Shown: piece by piece, positions 7,094 to 16,543 of the stretch
How positions within the stretch are numbered: the stretch's first letter is position 1
How the letters are laid out: each line of letters begins with the position of its first letter
NCBI GenBank assembly: GCA_046330955.1
Contig: JAXLRT010000011.1
Location: forward strand, 96,361-160,360
Direction: 5' to 3'
Source: JADJPO01 sp046330955
GTDB taxonomy: Bacteria; Actinomycetota; Actinomycetes; Actinomycetales; Kineosporiaceae
DNA length: 64,000 nucleotides
Notes under the pieces: generated by a model
Databases searched by the model: none
Told to the model about the DNA's origin: nothing
What the model saw: the letters and a program-made list of their open reading frames with translations, nothing else
Translations under genes and position numbers: made by a program

Positions 7094-8821
7094 CTACAGG
7101 GCCGCGAGTTCGTCGGTCAGGTCGTCCAGCCCGAGCGAACCCTGCGACAACGCCGCCATGTGCCAGGCCTTGGCGTCGAAGGCCGCGCCCCGAGCGGTGC
7201 GGGCGGCGTCCCGACCGGCCAGCCAGGCCCGTTCCCCGAGTTTGTAGCCGATGGCCTGCCCGGGCATCCCGAGGTAGCGGACGATCTCGCTGTCGACGAA
7301 GTCGCCGGGTCGACCGCTGTTGGCGGCGAAGAACTCGCGCGCCAGCTGCGGCGTCCAGCGCTCGCCCGGGTGGAACGGTTCGGGCACCCCCTGATCGGCG
7401 GGGATCGGCAGCCGCAGGTGCATCCCGATGTCGACGATCACCCGGACGGCCCGCATCTGCTGGGCGTCCAGGAACCCGAGCCGTTCACCGGGCTCGGTGA
7501 GGAAGCCCAACTCGTCCATGAGCCGCTCGGCGTACAACGCCCAGCCCTCGACGTTCGCCCCCACCGACCCGACGGTCGACTGGTAGCGCGTCAGCTGCGG
7601 GGCGACGTACACCCACTGGCCCAGCTGCAGGTGATGACCGGGCACCCCCTCGTGGTACCAGGTACTCACCAGATCCCAGGTGGGGAACCGGGTGCGACCC
7701 AGGGTGGGCAGCCAGGTCCGCCCCGGGCGGCTGAAGTCCATCGAGGGCGCGGTGTAGTAGGGCGCGGCCGCCGAGCCCACCGGCGCGATCATCGCCTCGA
7801 CCCGGCGCAGCGGTGCGGCCAGGTCGACGTGAACCCCGTCCAGCGCCTCGATCGCGCCGTCCATCAGCGCCTGCAGGTGGTCGCGGACGGCGTCCACGCC
7901 CTCGATCGCCGGCCCGTGCTCGTCCAGGTGGTGCATCGCCTGCCGAGGTGTCGCCCCGGGCAGCACGCGCTCGGCGCCGGCCCGCAGCTGGGCATCGAGC
8001 CGGGCGAACTCGGCCCAGCCCCAGGCATAGGCCTCCTCGAGGTCGAGGTCGGCCCCGGTCCACTGGCGCGCGTGCACGGCGTAGCGCTCCCGGCCCACCG
8101 TGTCGCTGCCGGACGCCGCGGCGCGCGGCGCGTAGTCCCGCGCCAGCCAGTCCCTGAGGTCGGCGACGGCCTGATCGGCCGTGCGGGCAGCGCTGCCCAG
8201 CTGCGGCTCCAGACCCGGGTGCTGCCGGACGCCGCGGCCGGCGAAGGTGGTGAACCAGCCGCCGTCCCGACCCCAGGTGGCGAGCTGGTCGACCAGCGCG
8301 GCGACCAGGCCCGGTCCGGCGACCAGGTCTCGGCTCAGCCCCTCGGTCAGGCTCCGGCGATAGCCGGCCAACCCCTGCCCGACCCGACCCAGTCGGGCCC
8401 CGATGACCTGCCAGTCCTCGACGGTGGCCGCGGGCATCTGCAGGAAGACTGCGCGCACCTCCTGCACCGGGCTGGACAGGGTGCCGACATCGCACAGCTG
8501 CTCACCGCTGTCGTACACCGCCAGGGCGGCCGTCAGCCGCTCCCGCAGCAGCCGGGCGCACCGGCGTTCGTTCTGCGGCCAGGCCGCTGCGCCGTCCCGG
8601 GCGACCGCCGTGAGTCGATCCAGGGCGGCCAGCGTCGAACGGGCCAGGTCGGCCCGGGCCTCGAGGCCTGCCGGCGACAGATCGGCCAACTCATCGTGAC
8701 GCCCGGCCACCCCGAGGTTACTGGCCAGCGTCGGATCGAGCTCGACCAGCGCGTCGAGGTACTCGTCGGCGAGACCTCGCGGGCTCGCACCCGTCGTCTC
8801 CGGCTGACCGTCTGCGTTCAT
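7094..8821 (-). CDS. DUF885 family predicted metallo-hydrolase
   Basis: A protein of about 575 residues of the DUF885 family. The hallmark TWYHEGVPGHHLQLGQW lies near residue 390; its HExxxxHH pattern resembles a zinc-peptidase helix, and the family is viewed as predicted metallo-carboxypeptidases. The C-terminus with YLGMPGQAIGYKLGERAWL is also typical. No signal peptide is visible, so it is probably cytoplasmic. ATG 8821 and GTG 8839 (6 codons earlier) are both possible starts; GGTGGGG lies before the ATG. It is probably co-transcribed with the alcohol dehydrogenase, which starts 13 bases after its stop. Confidence 0.85.
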   Translation of the reverse strand: MNADGQPETTGASPRGLADEYLDALVELDPTLASNLGVAGRHDELADLSPAGLEARADLARSTLAALDRLTAVARDGAAAWPQNERRCARLLRERLTAALAVYDSGEQLCDVGTLSSPVQEVRAVFLQMPAATVEDWQVIGARLGRVGQGLAGYRRSLTEGLSRDLVAGPGLVAALVDQLATWGRDGGWFTTFAGRGVRQHPGLEPQLGSAARTADQAVADLRDWLARDYAPRAAASGSDTVGRERYAVHARQWTGADLDLEEAYAWGWAEFARLDAQLRAGAERVLPGATPRQAMHHLDEHGPAIEGVDAVRDHLQALMDGAIEALDGVHVDLAAPLRRVEAMIAPVGSAAAPYYTAPSMDFSRPGRTWLPTLGRTRFPTWDLVSTWYHEGVPGHHLQLGQWVYVAPQLTRYQSTVGSVGANVEGWALYAERLMDELGFLTEPGERLGFLDAQQMRAVRVIVDIGMHLRLPIPADQGVPEPFHPGERWTPQLAREFFAANSGRPGDFVDSEIVRYLGMPGQAIGYKLGERAWLAGRDAARTARGAAFDAKAWHMAALSQGSLGLDDLTDELAAL

Positions 8822-8924
8822 GTCGGCATCATGCCCCACCGATCGGGCAGTGCCCTGCGCCCGAGCGGGGAGCTGTCGATCAGAACCCCGGACATACAGC
8901 CCGCGATCTCTCTACGGTGAGCAG

Positions 8925-10214
8925 ATGCTGGACAGCTCACCGACGAGCCCGGCGCTCTGCGAGCGCTCGCCGTCGCCTGCCCCCAGCGACACCCTGGTCC
9001 TGAAACCCTGCCGGCCGGTGGTGCGCCCGGTGCGCACCACGGCCGATTTCGACGCCTTGGCCGAGGGCTGGAACCGGCTGTACGAGTCCTGCCCGACCAG
9101 CACCACCCCGTTCCAGTCGTACGCCTGGATGCGCTCGTGGTGGCGCCAGGTCGGTGAGAGCGATCCGGAGCTGCGCCTGACGATCCTGGTGGTGGAGGAC
9201 CGCGGCGAGATCACCGCGATCGCCCCGCTGGCCGTCCGGACGACGCGGCTGGCCGGCGTCCGGACCCGGCGCGTCATCCCGCTGGGAGTGCCCTACACCG
9301 ACTACCTGCCGCCGCTGATCAGCGGCGACCCGCAGTGTGGGCGGGCAGCTGTCGGCGCGCTGGCCCGGTCCATCGCCCAGTGGGCCGCAGAGACCGGCGC
9401 CGGCGGGTTCGACGAGCTCGTGCTGAGCGACCTGCCCGAACACTGGCCGTGGCTCGAGGCCTGGCAGGCAGCGCTGCGCGAGGCCGGGTTGCGCTGTCGC
9501 CGCGAGCCCGGCGACATCTGCCCGCGCGTCGTCCTGGCCGATACCTGGGAGGAGACCTGGCAGCTGCTGCCGCCGGTCACCCGGGGCAAGATCGGCCGTC
9601 GCCTTCGCCAGCTGCGTTCCCGGCACGATGCCCACCTGGAACTGGCCGGCGGCCCGGACACCATCGAGCGCGACCTGGACGACGTGATCCGCCTGCACCA
9701 GCGCCGCTGGTCTGCGGCGGGTCAGCCGGGCATGTTCGCCAACCCCCAGCTGCTGGGGCTGGTGCGCGACGCCGCACCGGTCCTGGCCGCTCAGCATCGG
9801 CTCGTGGTCGCCTTCCTGGTGGTGGACGGCGTCCGGCGGGTGGCCCTGCTGGGACTGCGCCACGCGCAGGAGTTCCACTTCTACACCGGCGGGCTGGACG
9901 ACGCCGGCGAGGCCATGCGGTACTCGCCGGGGATCGTCGCGCACCTCGAGCTGATGCGGGTGCTGCACGAGCAGGGCGTGCGGGTCTACGACCTGCTGCG
10001 CGGCAGCGAGAGCTACAAGAGCGACCTGGGCGGCGTCGGCTCCCCGACCTGGACACTGTCGGTGAGCGGACGCCGTCCCCGGGTCGGGCGGGCCGTGTTG
10101 CGGTCCCGGGCGTGGGCGGCCGCCCGGTACGCGAGCCTGTCGATCGCCGCGCGGGACACCACCCGCCGGCTGGCGGGTGGACTCAGACCGCGCTGGAGGC
10201 CTGCCAGAGGTTGA
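8925..10214 (+). CDS. GNAT/FemAB-like (CelD-type) acyltransferase
   Basis: A 429-residue protein resembling CelD/BioF2-like acetyltransferases. The N-terminal region with FDALAEGWNRLYESCPTSTTPFQSYAWM is the usual beginning. The second GNAT half carries DLDDVIRLHQRRWSAAG, then LGLRHAQEFHFYTGGLDDAGEAMRYSPG and VRVYDLLRGSESYKSDLG, the conserved acyl-CoA-binding end. Relatives act in polysaccharide or envelope modification; the substrate here is unknown. I chose ATG 8925 because GGTGAG stands a few bases upstream. The end overlaps the convergent aldo/keto reductase by 32 bases. Confidence 0.8.
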   Translation: MLDSSPTSPALCERSPSPAPSDTLVLKPCRPVVRPVRTTADFDALAEGWNRLYESCPTSTTPFQSYAWMRSWWRQVGESDPELRLTILVVEDRGEITAIAPLAVRTTRLAGVRTRRVIPLGVPYTDYLPPLISGDPQCGRAAVGALARSIAQWAAETGAGGFDELVLSDLPEHWPWLEAWQAALREAGLRCRREPGDICPRVVLADTWEETWQLLPPVTRGKIGRRLRQLRSRHDAHLELAGGPDTIERDLDDVIRLHQRRWSAAGQPGMFANPQLLGLVRDAAPVLAAQHRLVVAFLVVDGVRRVALLGLRHAQEFHFYTGGLDDAGEAMRYSPGIVAHLELMRVLHEQGVRVYDLLRGSESYKSDLGGVGSPTWTLSVSGRRPRVGRAVLRSRAWAAARYASLSIAARDTTRRLAGGLRPRWRPARG

Positions 10215-11229
10215 TCCCGGCGTCGACCGCGTGGCGATCGATCTCGGCCAGTTCCTCCTCGGTCAGCGGCGCGCCCTGCAGCGCGGCCACGTTGGCCTCC
10301 AACTGGGCCACGCTGCTGGCACCGATCAACACGCTGGTCACCCGCTCGTCGCGCAGCACCCACGACAGCGCCAGTTGCGCCAGGCTCTGGCCGCGACCAC
10401 GGGCGATCTCGTTCAGCGCCCGCACCCGGCTCAGAGCGTCGTCGGTGAGCATCGAGGCGCTCAGCGCACCGCCGCGGGCCACCCGCGAATCGGCCGGGAC
10501 GCCGTCCAGGTAGCGGTCGGTCAGCATGCCCTGGGCCAGCGGCGAGAAGGCGATGCAGCCGACCCCTTCCTGACCGAGCACGTCGAGCAGGCTGGGATCG
10601 CCCGCCTCCACCCACCGGTTGATCATCGAGTAGCTCGGCTGGTGGATCAGCAGCGGCGTGCCCATCGAGCGCAGGATCTCCGCCGCCTGCCGGGTGCGCT
10701 CCGGCGAGTAGGACGAGATCCCCGCGTAGAGCGCCCGGCCGGACCGCACCGCGGTGTCCAGGGCGCCCATGGTCTCTTCCAGCGGGGTGTCCGGATCGGC
10801 GCGGTGGCTGTAGAAGATGTCGACATAGTCCAGCCCCATGCGCGCCAGCGAGGCGTCCAGGCTGGCCAGCAGGTACTTGCGCGAACCCCAGTTGCCGTAC
10901 GGCCCCGGCCACATGTCGTAGCCCGCCTTGGTCGAGATCACCAGTTCGTCCCGGTAGGGCGCCAGGTCGGTGGCCATGATGCGCCCGAAGTTCGTCTCGG
11001 CCGAGCCGTAGGGCGGGCCGTAGTTGTTGGCCAGGTCGAGGTGGCTCACCCCGAGGTCGACGGCTCGGCGCAGGACGGCCCGTTGGGTGTCCAGGGCGAC
11101 GTCGTGGCCGAAGTTGTGCCACAGGCCGAGCGAGACGGCGGGCAGCAGCAGGCCGCTGCGGCCGCATCGGCGATAGGTCATGTCGTCGTAGCGGGCGGGG
11201 GCGGGCACGAACGGCATCGGCAGATTCAT
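10183..11229 (-). CDS. Aldo/keto reductase, YghZ (L-glyceraldehyde 3-phosphate reductase) type
   Basis: A 348-residue TIM-barrel NADPH oxidoreductase. The catalytic tetrad can be read: Asp and Tyr in DLANNYGPPYG, Lys in VISTKAGYDMWPGPYG and His in DIFYSHRADPDTPLEE. The last two segments and the start YRRCGRSGLLLPAVSLGLWHNFG are characteristic of the YghZ/Gpr subgroup, which reduces L-glyceraldehyde 3-phosphate and other toxic aldehydes. Start ATG 11229 has GAGAAGG at a good distance. The gene is divergent from the purine phosphorylase, with 48 bases between the start codons. Confidence 0.9.
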   Translation of the reverse strand: MNLPMPFVPAPARYDDMTYRRCGRSGLLLPAVSLGLWHNFGHDVALDTQRAVLRRAVDLGVSHLDLANNYGPPYGSAETNFGRIMATDLAPYRDELVISTKAGYDMWPGPYGNWGSRKYLLASLDASLARMGLDYVDIFYSHRADPDTPLEETMGALDTAVRSGRALYAGISSYSPERTRQAAEILRSMGTPLLIHQPSYSMINRWVEAGDPSLLDVLGQEGVGCIAFSPLAQGMLTDRYLDGVPADSRVARGGALSASMLTDDALSRVRALNEIARGRGQSLAQLALSWVLRDERVTSVLIGASSVAQLEANVAALQGAPLTEEELAEIDRHAVDAGINLWQASSAV

Positions 11230-11277
11230 GGGCGAAACCTTCTCATCGCTGTCGGTCCTCGCCAGTACGGTGTGGCC

Positions 11278-12102
11278 GTGTTCGACCCGATGGCGCCCAC
11301 ATCCGCGCAGGCCGCCGCGGCAGCCGCCGCGCTGGCCGAGCGCACCGGCGTGCCCCGCCACGACGCCGTCGTGGTGCTCGGGTCGGGCTGGTCCGGAGCC
11401 GCGCCGGCCCTCGGGGAGCTGCGCGCCGAGCTCGAGATCGCCTCGTTGCCGGCCTTCCACGCCCCGGTGGCCGAGGGGCACCTCGGCGTGGTGCGCTCCT
11501 CCCTGCTGGACGGCGTCCGGGTGCTGGCCTTCGGCGGGCGCACCCACCTGTACGAGGGCCACGGGCCGGGCGCGGTGGCGCACGCCGTCCGCACTGCTGC
11601 CGCCGCGGGCTGCCGGCTGGCGGTGCTGACCAACGCCAACGGGTCGCTGCGCCCGCAGTGGCCCACCGGCACCGGGGTGCTGATCAGCGATCACCTCAAC
11701 CTGACCGGGCGCTCGCCCCTGGTCGGCCCGCGGTTCGTCGATCTGACCCACGCCTACGCCCCCACCTGGCGGGCCCGGGCCAGGGCGATCGACCCCGAGC
11801 TGGTCGAGGGCGTGTACGCGATGCTGCCCGGGCCGCATTATCAGACCGTGGCCGAGACCCTGGCGCTGCGCACCCTGGGCGCCGACGTCGTCGGCATGTC
11901 GACCGTCCTCGAGACGATCGCCGCGCGAGAGGCCGGTCTGGACGTGCTGGCGCTCTCGGTGGTGACCACCGTGGAGGGCAGTGGTGAGGCGATCGACCCC
12001 GAGGAGGTGGTCCGGGTGGCAGCAGCTTCGGCGACCCGGCTGGGAGGCGTGATCGCTGGTCTCATGACACACCTGGCAGCAGACCCTGGAGGCACCGGAT
12101 GA
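11278..12102 (+). CDS. Purine nucleoside phosphorylase-like protein with altered base-binding residues
   Basis: A 274-residue trimeric-type (PNP/MTAP) phosphorylase. Phosphate and ribose motifs are in place: VLGSGWSG, GRTHLYEGHG, LTNANGSLRP and DVVGMSTVLE. Two residues that recognise the purine differ from the usual family: the Glu of GPHYET is Gln here (LPGPHYQT), and the Asn of VTNxAAG is Thr (SVVTTVEGSG). The enzyme should split a nucleoside with phosphate into base and ribose 1-phosphate, possibly with changed base preference. Start GTG 11278 gives the usual short N-terminus; ATG 11290 is an alternative. Its stop overlaps the permease start (ATGA), so the two are translated together. Confidence 0.85.
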   Translation: MFDPMAPTSAQAAAAAAALAERTGVPRHDAVVVLGSGWSGAAPALGELRAELEIASLPAFHAPVAEGHLGVVRSSLLDGVRVLAFGGRTHLYEGHGPGAVAHAVRTAAAAGCRLAVLTNANGSLRPQWPTGTGVLISDHLNLTGRSPLVGPRFVDLTHAYAPTWRARARAIDPELVEGVYAMLPGPHYQTVAETLALRTLGADVVGMSTVLETIAAREAGLDVLALSVVTTVEGSGEAIDPEEVVRVAAASATRLGGVIAGLMTHLAADPGGTG

Positions 12103-13556
12103 GCACCGAACCCACCGTCGACGCCCCCCGAGGCGTGGAGGCCAACGGCATCAACGTGATCACCGAGGCCGAGCGCAAGGGCCGCCCCCGGGATCTGTTC
12201 TGGCCCTGGTGTGCGGCCAACATCTCGGTGCTGGGGATCAGCTACGGGGCCTGGATCCTCGCCTTCGGGGTGTCGGCCACGCAGGCGATCATCGCCGGAG
12301 TGGTCGGCGCCGTGGTCTCCTTCGTGCTCGTGGGGCTGGTCGCCACCTCCGGCACCGCCGCCTCGGCCCCGACCATGGTGGTCTCGCGCTCCGCGTTCGG
12401 GGTCCGGGGCAACGCGCTGCCGGCGGTGGTGTCCTACCTGTTGCTGATCGGCTGGGAGACGGTGCTCTGCGCCCTCGCCACCCTGGCCACGGCCACGGTC
12501 TTCGGGCGCCTCGGCTGGGGCTCGGGCAACACGACCAAGGTGCTCGCCTTCCTGGTGGTCGCCGCGATCATCGTGTTCGCGGGGGTCTTCGGCTTCGACG
12601 TGATCATGAAATTGCAGACCTTCCTGACCCTCGCCCTGGCCGTCCTGACCGCCGGCTACATCGCCCTGACCTGGAGCCACATCTCCCTGGACACGGTCGG
12701 CGCGGTCCCCTCGGGCTCGACTCAGGCCTTCATCGGCGCCCTGATCTTCGCCATGACCGGGTTCGGGCTGGGCTGGGTGAACTCCGGCGGCGACTATGCC
12801 CGCTACCTGCCGCGGACGTCGTCCAAGGCCGGCGTGGTGGGCTGGACGACGATCGGCGCGAGCATCGCCCCGGTGATCCTGGTGTTCTACGGCGTCCTGC
12901 TGGCCGCCTCCGACGCTGAGCTGAGCAAGGGGGTCAGCTCGGACCCGATCGGCGCCCTGACCGGCATCCTGCCCACCTGGTTCCTGGTGCCGTTCGCCCT
13001 GGTCGCCATCGGCGGTCTGATCGGTGGAGCGGTGCTGGACATCTACTCCTCCGGGCTGGCCCTGCTGACCCTGGGACTGAAGATCCCTCGGTGGGCGGCG
13101 GCGGGCATCGACGGCGTGGTGATGATCCTGGGAACCATCTACTTCGTGTGGATCGCCGACAACTTCTTCTTCCCCTTCCAGGGATTCCTGATCACCCTCA
13201 GCGTGCCGATCGCCGCCTGGTGCGGGGTGTTCCTGGCCGACCTGCTCACCCGCCGCGGGCGGTACTCCGAGGCCGACTTCTACGACGCCCGCGGTCGCTA
13301 CGGTGCCCTCAACCCGGTCGGGGTCGGTGCGATGGTGCTCGCCAGCCTGCTCGGCTGGGGGCTCGTCACCAACTCCTACGCGGGCTGGCTGGGCTGGCAG
13401 GGCTATCTTCTCGGCCCGTTGGGGCTGGGCGGCAAGGACGGCGCCTGGGCGTTCGCCAACCTCGGCGTCCTGGCGGCCCTGGCCGTGGGGTTCGTGGTGT
13501 ACCTGGCCCTCGGCCGGACGGCGTCCCGTGCCGAGGGAGTCGATCTGCGCCGCTGA
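12099..13556 (+). CDS. NCS1 family purine/cytosine permease
   Basis: A 485-residue integral membrane protein with about 12 hydrophobic segments. The nucleobase-cation-symport-1 pattern is visible: cytosolic N-terminus ending RPRDLFWPWCAANISVLGISYG, then SAPTMVVSRSAFGVRGNALPA in TM3 and GLGWVNSGGDYARYLPR around TM6. It should import a purine, pyrimidine or related heterocycle with H+ or Na+. Translational coupling to the purine phosphorylase gene suggests one salvage unit: uptake plus phosphorolysis. A small inverted repeat lies over its stop codon. Confidence 0.9.
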   Translation: MSTEPTVDAPRGVEANGINVITEAERKGRPRDLFWPWCAANISVLGISYGAWILAFGVSATQAIIAGVVGAVVSFVLVGLVATSGTAASAPTMVVSRSAFGVRGNALPAVVSYLLLIGWETVLCALATLATATVFGRLGWGSGNTTKVLAFLVVAAIIVFAGVFGFDVIMKLQTFLTLALAVLTAGYIALTWSHISLDTVGAVPSGSTQAFIGALIFAMTGFGLGWVNSGGDYARYLPRTSSKAGVVGWTTIGASIAPVILVFYGVLLAASDAELSKGVSSDPIGALTGILPTWFLVPFALVAIGGLIGGAVLDIYSSGLALLTLGLKIPRWAAAGIDGVVMILGTIYFVWIADNFFFPFQGFLITLSVPIAAWCGVFLADLLTRRGRYSEADFYDARGRYGALNPVGVGAMVLASLLGWGLVTNSYAGWLGWQGYLLGPLGLGGKDGAWAFANLGVLAALAVGFVVYLALGRTASRAEGVDLRR

Positions 13557-13572
13557 TGACCTGAAGTCATCA
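13554..13572 (+). terminator. Short hairpin over the permease stop codon
   Basis: TGATGAC (13554-13560) and GTCATCA (13566-13572) are exact complements around CTGAA. The left arm contains the TGA stop. No U-run follows, so this is a weak candidate terminator or 3'-end stabiliser. Confidence 0.4.
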
Positions 13573-13748
13573 ACCGATCACACATCACCAAGGGTTTGCC
13601 TTCACGTCACAGGCAGGCCTCTGTCCGTGATCGTGGGAGATCGCACTAGGCTGAGTCGGTGACAGGTCCGGCCCGGGTTCGGGCTGCCCTGGCGTCGCCT
13701 CGGAAGTCCTGTCGACCGTCCTGCTCGCCCTAGTACGTGGAGATCGCC

Positions 13749-14972
13749 ATGACTGTCCGTCGCGTTGCCCTGCTCACCGCCGGGGGCCTCGCTCCCTGCC
13801 TCTCCTCGGCCGTCGGTGGCCTGATCGAGCGGTACACCGAGCTGGCGCCGGAGGTCGAGATCATCGGGTACCTGGACGGCTACGCGGGGCTGCTCGGTGG
13901 GCGCTACCTGACGGTCACGCCGGAGGTGCGCGCCAAGGCCCACCTGCTGCACCGATTCGGCGGCAGCCCGATCGGCAACAGCCGGGTCAAGCTGACCAAC
14001 GTCAAGGACTGCGTCAAGCGCGGCCTGGTCGCCGAGGGTCAGGACCCGCTGCACGTCGCCGCCGAGCAGCTGACCAAAGACGGCGTCGACGTGCTGCACA
14101 CCATCGGTGGCGACGACACCAACACCACCGCCGCCGACCTCGCCGCCTACCTGCACGGCAACGGCTACGAGCTGACCGTGGTCGGCCTGCCGAAGACCGT
14201 CGACAACGACGTGATCCCGATCCGGCAGTCGCTCGGCGCCTGGACCGCGGCCGAGCAGGGCGCGATCTACGCCAGGAACATCATCTCCGAGCACTCCTCG
14301 AACCCGCGCATGCTGATCGTGCACGAGGTCATGGGCCGCAACTGTGGCTGGCTCACGGCCGCCACCGCCGCGAAGTACCGCGAGTGGCTGGGCACCCAGG
14401 AGTTCGCCGGCTTCGGCAACGACGCCCGCCGCTGGGACGTGCACGCGGTGTTCGTGCCCGAGCTGGGATTCGACCTGGCCGAGGAGGCGCAGCGCCTGAC
14501 CGCGGTGATGGACGAACTCGGCTGCGTGAACATCTTCCTGTCCGAGGGTGCCGGGGTGAGCACCATCGTGGAGGAGATGATTGCCCGCGGTGAGGAACCG
14601 CAGCGCGATGCGTTCGGTCACGTCAAGCTCGACACCATCAACCCCGGCGCCTGGTTCGCCAAGCAGTTCGCCGGGCTGGTGGGGGCCGAGAAGACCATGG
14701 TGCAGAAGAGCGGCTACTACTCCCGTTCGGCCGCTGCCAACACCGAGGACCTGGCGCTGATCAAGCGGTGCACCGACCTCGCCGTGGACGCCGCGATGCG
14801 CGGTGAGTCCGGGGTGGTCGGCGAGGACGAGGACGCCGGCGACACGCTGCGGGTCTGCGAGTTCCCGCGGATCAAGGGTGGCAAGGCCTTCGACACCGAC
14901 CAGGCCTGGTTCACCGACCTGCTGGCCGGGATCGGCCAGCCCAAGGGCGAACGCGTCGCGGTCGAGCACTGA
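13749..14972 (+). CDS. pfp: Pyrophosphate-dependent 6-phosphofructokinase
   Basis: A 407-residue PfkA-family enzyme converting fructose 6-phosphate to the 1,6-bisphosphate. Phosphate-donor specificity can be read: the motif GGDDTNTTAADLA has Asp where ATP enzymes have Gly (GGDGS), and the catalytic motif is PKTVDND, whose Lys is typical of PPi-using enzymes. Further motifs are MGRNCGWLTAATA and LSEGAGV. The reaction is near equilibrium, so it may serve glycolysis and gluconeogenesis. I chose ATG 13749, with GGAG upstream, over GTG 13737. The stop is 3 bases from the DUF1028 start, so the two are probably one operon. Confidence 0.93.
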   Translation: MTVRRVALLTAGGLAPCLSSAVGGLIERYTELAPEVEIIGYLDGYAGLLGGRYLTVTPEVRAKAHLLHRFGGSPIGNSRVKLTNVKDCVKRGLVAEGQDPLHVAAEQLTKDGVDVLHTIGGDDTNTTAADLAAYLHGNGYELTVVGLPKTVDNDVIPIRQSLGAWTAAEQGAIYARNIISEHSSNPRMLIVHEVMGRNCGWLTAATAAKYREWLGTQEFAGFGNDARRWDVHAVFVPELGFDLAEEAQRLTAVMDELGCVNIFLSEGAGVSTIVEEMIARGEEPQRDAFGHVKLDTINPGAWFAKQFAGLVGAEKTMVQKSGYYSRSAAANTEDLALIKRCTDLAVDAAMRGESGVVGEDEDAGDTLRVCEFPRIKGGKAFDTDQAWFTDLLAGIGQPKGERVAVEH

Positions 14973-14975
14973 CCG

Positions 14976-15860
14976 ATGACGTTCTCGATCGTCGCGCGCA
15001 CCGACGACGGCCGCTGGGGCGTCGGTGTGGCGTCCAAGTACCTCGCCGCCCCCACCGCCGTCACGGCGGCCCGGGCCGGGGTCGGCGCCCTGGCGACCCA
15101 GGCCTGGTGCAACCTGGGCTGGCGCCCGCTCGGCCTGGCCCGGCTGCAGACCGGACTGACCGCCGAGCAGGTGGTGGCCGAGCTGACCGCCGCCGACCCC
15201 CGGCGCGATGAACGCCAGCTCGGCATGGTGGGGGCCACCGGGCCCGGCGTCAGTTTCACCGGTTCGGCCTGCATGGACTGGGCCGGTGGCGTCGCCGGGG
15301 GGTGCGCGCCGGGCGAGCGGGGCGAGGCCTACGCGATCCAGGGCAACATCCTGGCCGGTCCCGAGGTGGTCGAGGCCATGCACCGGGCCTGGTTGACCGG
15401 GGACGTCGACGCGCCGCTGGCACACCGGCTGGTGCGGGTGTTGCAGGCCGGTGACGCGGCGGGCGGTGACCGCCGGGGACGCCAGAGCGCCGGCCTGTTC
15501 GTGGTCTCGACCGAGCGCCGTGAGGCCAACCGGGCCGAGTTCGGTACCGAGCTCGCCCCGGACGACGAGGTGGACCTGCGGGTCGACGACCACCCGGACC
15601 CGATGGCCGAACTCGCTCGGCTGCTGGCGCTGCACGACCTGTACAACGCCCCGAGTGATCCGCAGACCTGGCTGCCGCTGGCGGGTGACCTCGCCCACGA
15701 GGTCGACGGCCACCTGCAGCGCCTCGGCTACCCGCCGTTGCCCGAGGGCCTGGACGCCTGGGCCGGGGTGGAGAACTTCGAGAACCGGCTGCACGACGGC
15801 GTGATCGAACCGGTGTTGCTCGATCAGCTTCGGGGGGCAGCGGCCGACGCACCGGGCTAG
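14976..15860 (+). CDS. DUF1028 family Ntn-hydrolase-like protein
   Basis: A 294-residue protein with the DUF1028 start TFSIVARTDDGRWGVGVASKYLAA, the internal ALATQAWCNLGWRPLGLARL and YAIQGNILAGPEVVEAM. DUF1028 proteins have an Ntn-hydrolase-like fold and no established reaction. The C-terminal third, after about residue 205, contains a helical extension ending FENRLHDGVIEPVLLDQL, of the type sometimes called a putative peptidoglycan-binding tail. It follows pfp after 3 bases, which suggests co-expression, but the functional link is unclear. Confidence 0.88.
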   Translation: MTFSIVARTDDGRWGVGVASKYLAAPTAVTAARAGVGALATQAWCNLGWRPLGLARLQTGLTAEQVVAELTAADPRRDERQLGMVGATGPGVSFTGSACMDWAGGVAGGCAPGERGEAYAIQGNILAGPEVVEAMHRAWLTGDVDAPLAHRLVRVLQAGDAAGGDRRGRQSAGLFVVSTERREANRAEFGTELAPDDEVDLRVDDHPDPMAELARLLALHDLYNAPSDPQTWLPLAGDLAHEVDGHLQRLGYPPLPEGLDAWAGVENFENRLHDGVIEPVLLDQLRGAAADAPG

Positions 15861-15899
15861 GCTGCGGCCGACCCGATGCGCGAAGGAGCACACCACCCC

Positions 15900-16514
15900 A
15901 TGAACCTCGACGACATTCTCGAGCAGATCCCGGTCGACCAGATCGCCGGACAGCTCGGGGTCGACCCCGACACCGCCCGCAACGCCATCGGGGTGGCGCT
16001 GCCCGCCCTGGTCGGCGGCATGCAGGCCAACGCCCAGGACCCGGCCGGTGCGGCCTCCCTGGCCTCGGCCCTCGGCCAGCACGAGAACGACCTGGTCGAC
16101 AACCTGCTCGGCGGCAACCTCGATGTCGGCCAGGTCGACACCACCGATGGCTCGAACATCGTCGGGCACGTCTTCGGCGACCAGCACGACCAGGTGGTCA
16201 GCCAGCTCGCGGGTGCCAGCGGCGCCGGCAACACCATCATCGCCAAGCTGCTGCCCATGCTCGCCCCGATCGTCATGTCCTACCTCGCCAAGCGGGTGCT
16301 CGGCGGCGGCCGGGCCGGCGGCGCCGGTGCGGGGTCCGGCGGCGGCCTCGGCGACGTCCTGGGCAATGTGCTCGGTGGTGGGGCCGGCGGTTCGGCCGGT
16401 GGCGGTCTGGGCGACATCCTCGGCCAGGTGCTCGGTGGGCGTTCGGGCGGCGGCGTCGGCGGGATCGACCTCGGTGGCCTGCTCGGCGGGCTGCTCGGCG
16501 GCGGACGCCGCTGA
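15900..16514 (+). CDS. DUF937 domain-containing glycine-rich protein
   Basis: A 204-residue protein. The first 130 residues are a DUF937 domain (LDDILEQIPVDQIAGQLGVDPDTARNAIGVALPALVGGMQ), followed by a Gly-rich tail with three imperfect repeats of GGGLGDVLGNVLGG type (about residues 148-200). DUF937 resembles YidB-like proteins of unknown role. Start ATG 15900 has GAAGGAG upstream; the frame also has an earlier ATG at 15876, before this Shine-Dalgarno sequence. The repeats make the 3' end low in complexity. Confidence 0.85.
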   Translation: MNLDDILEQIPVDQIAGQLGVDPDTARNAIGVALPALVGGMQANAQDPAGAASLASALGQHENDLVDNLLGGNLDVGQVDTTDGSNIVGHVFGDQHDQVVSQLAGASGAGNTIIAKLLPMLAPIVMSYLAKRVLGGGRAGGAGAGSGGGLGDVLGNVLGGGAGGSAGGGLGDILGQVLGGRSGGGVGGIDLGGLLGGLLGGGRR

Positions 16515-16543
16515 GCGCAGGCCCTGCCGGCCAGGATCGGGAC

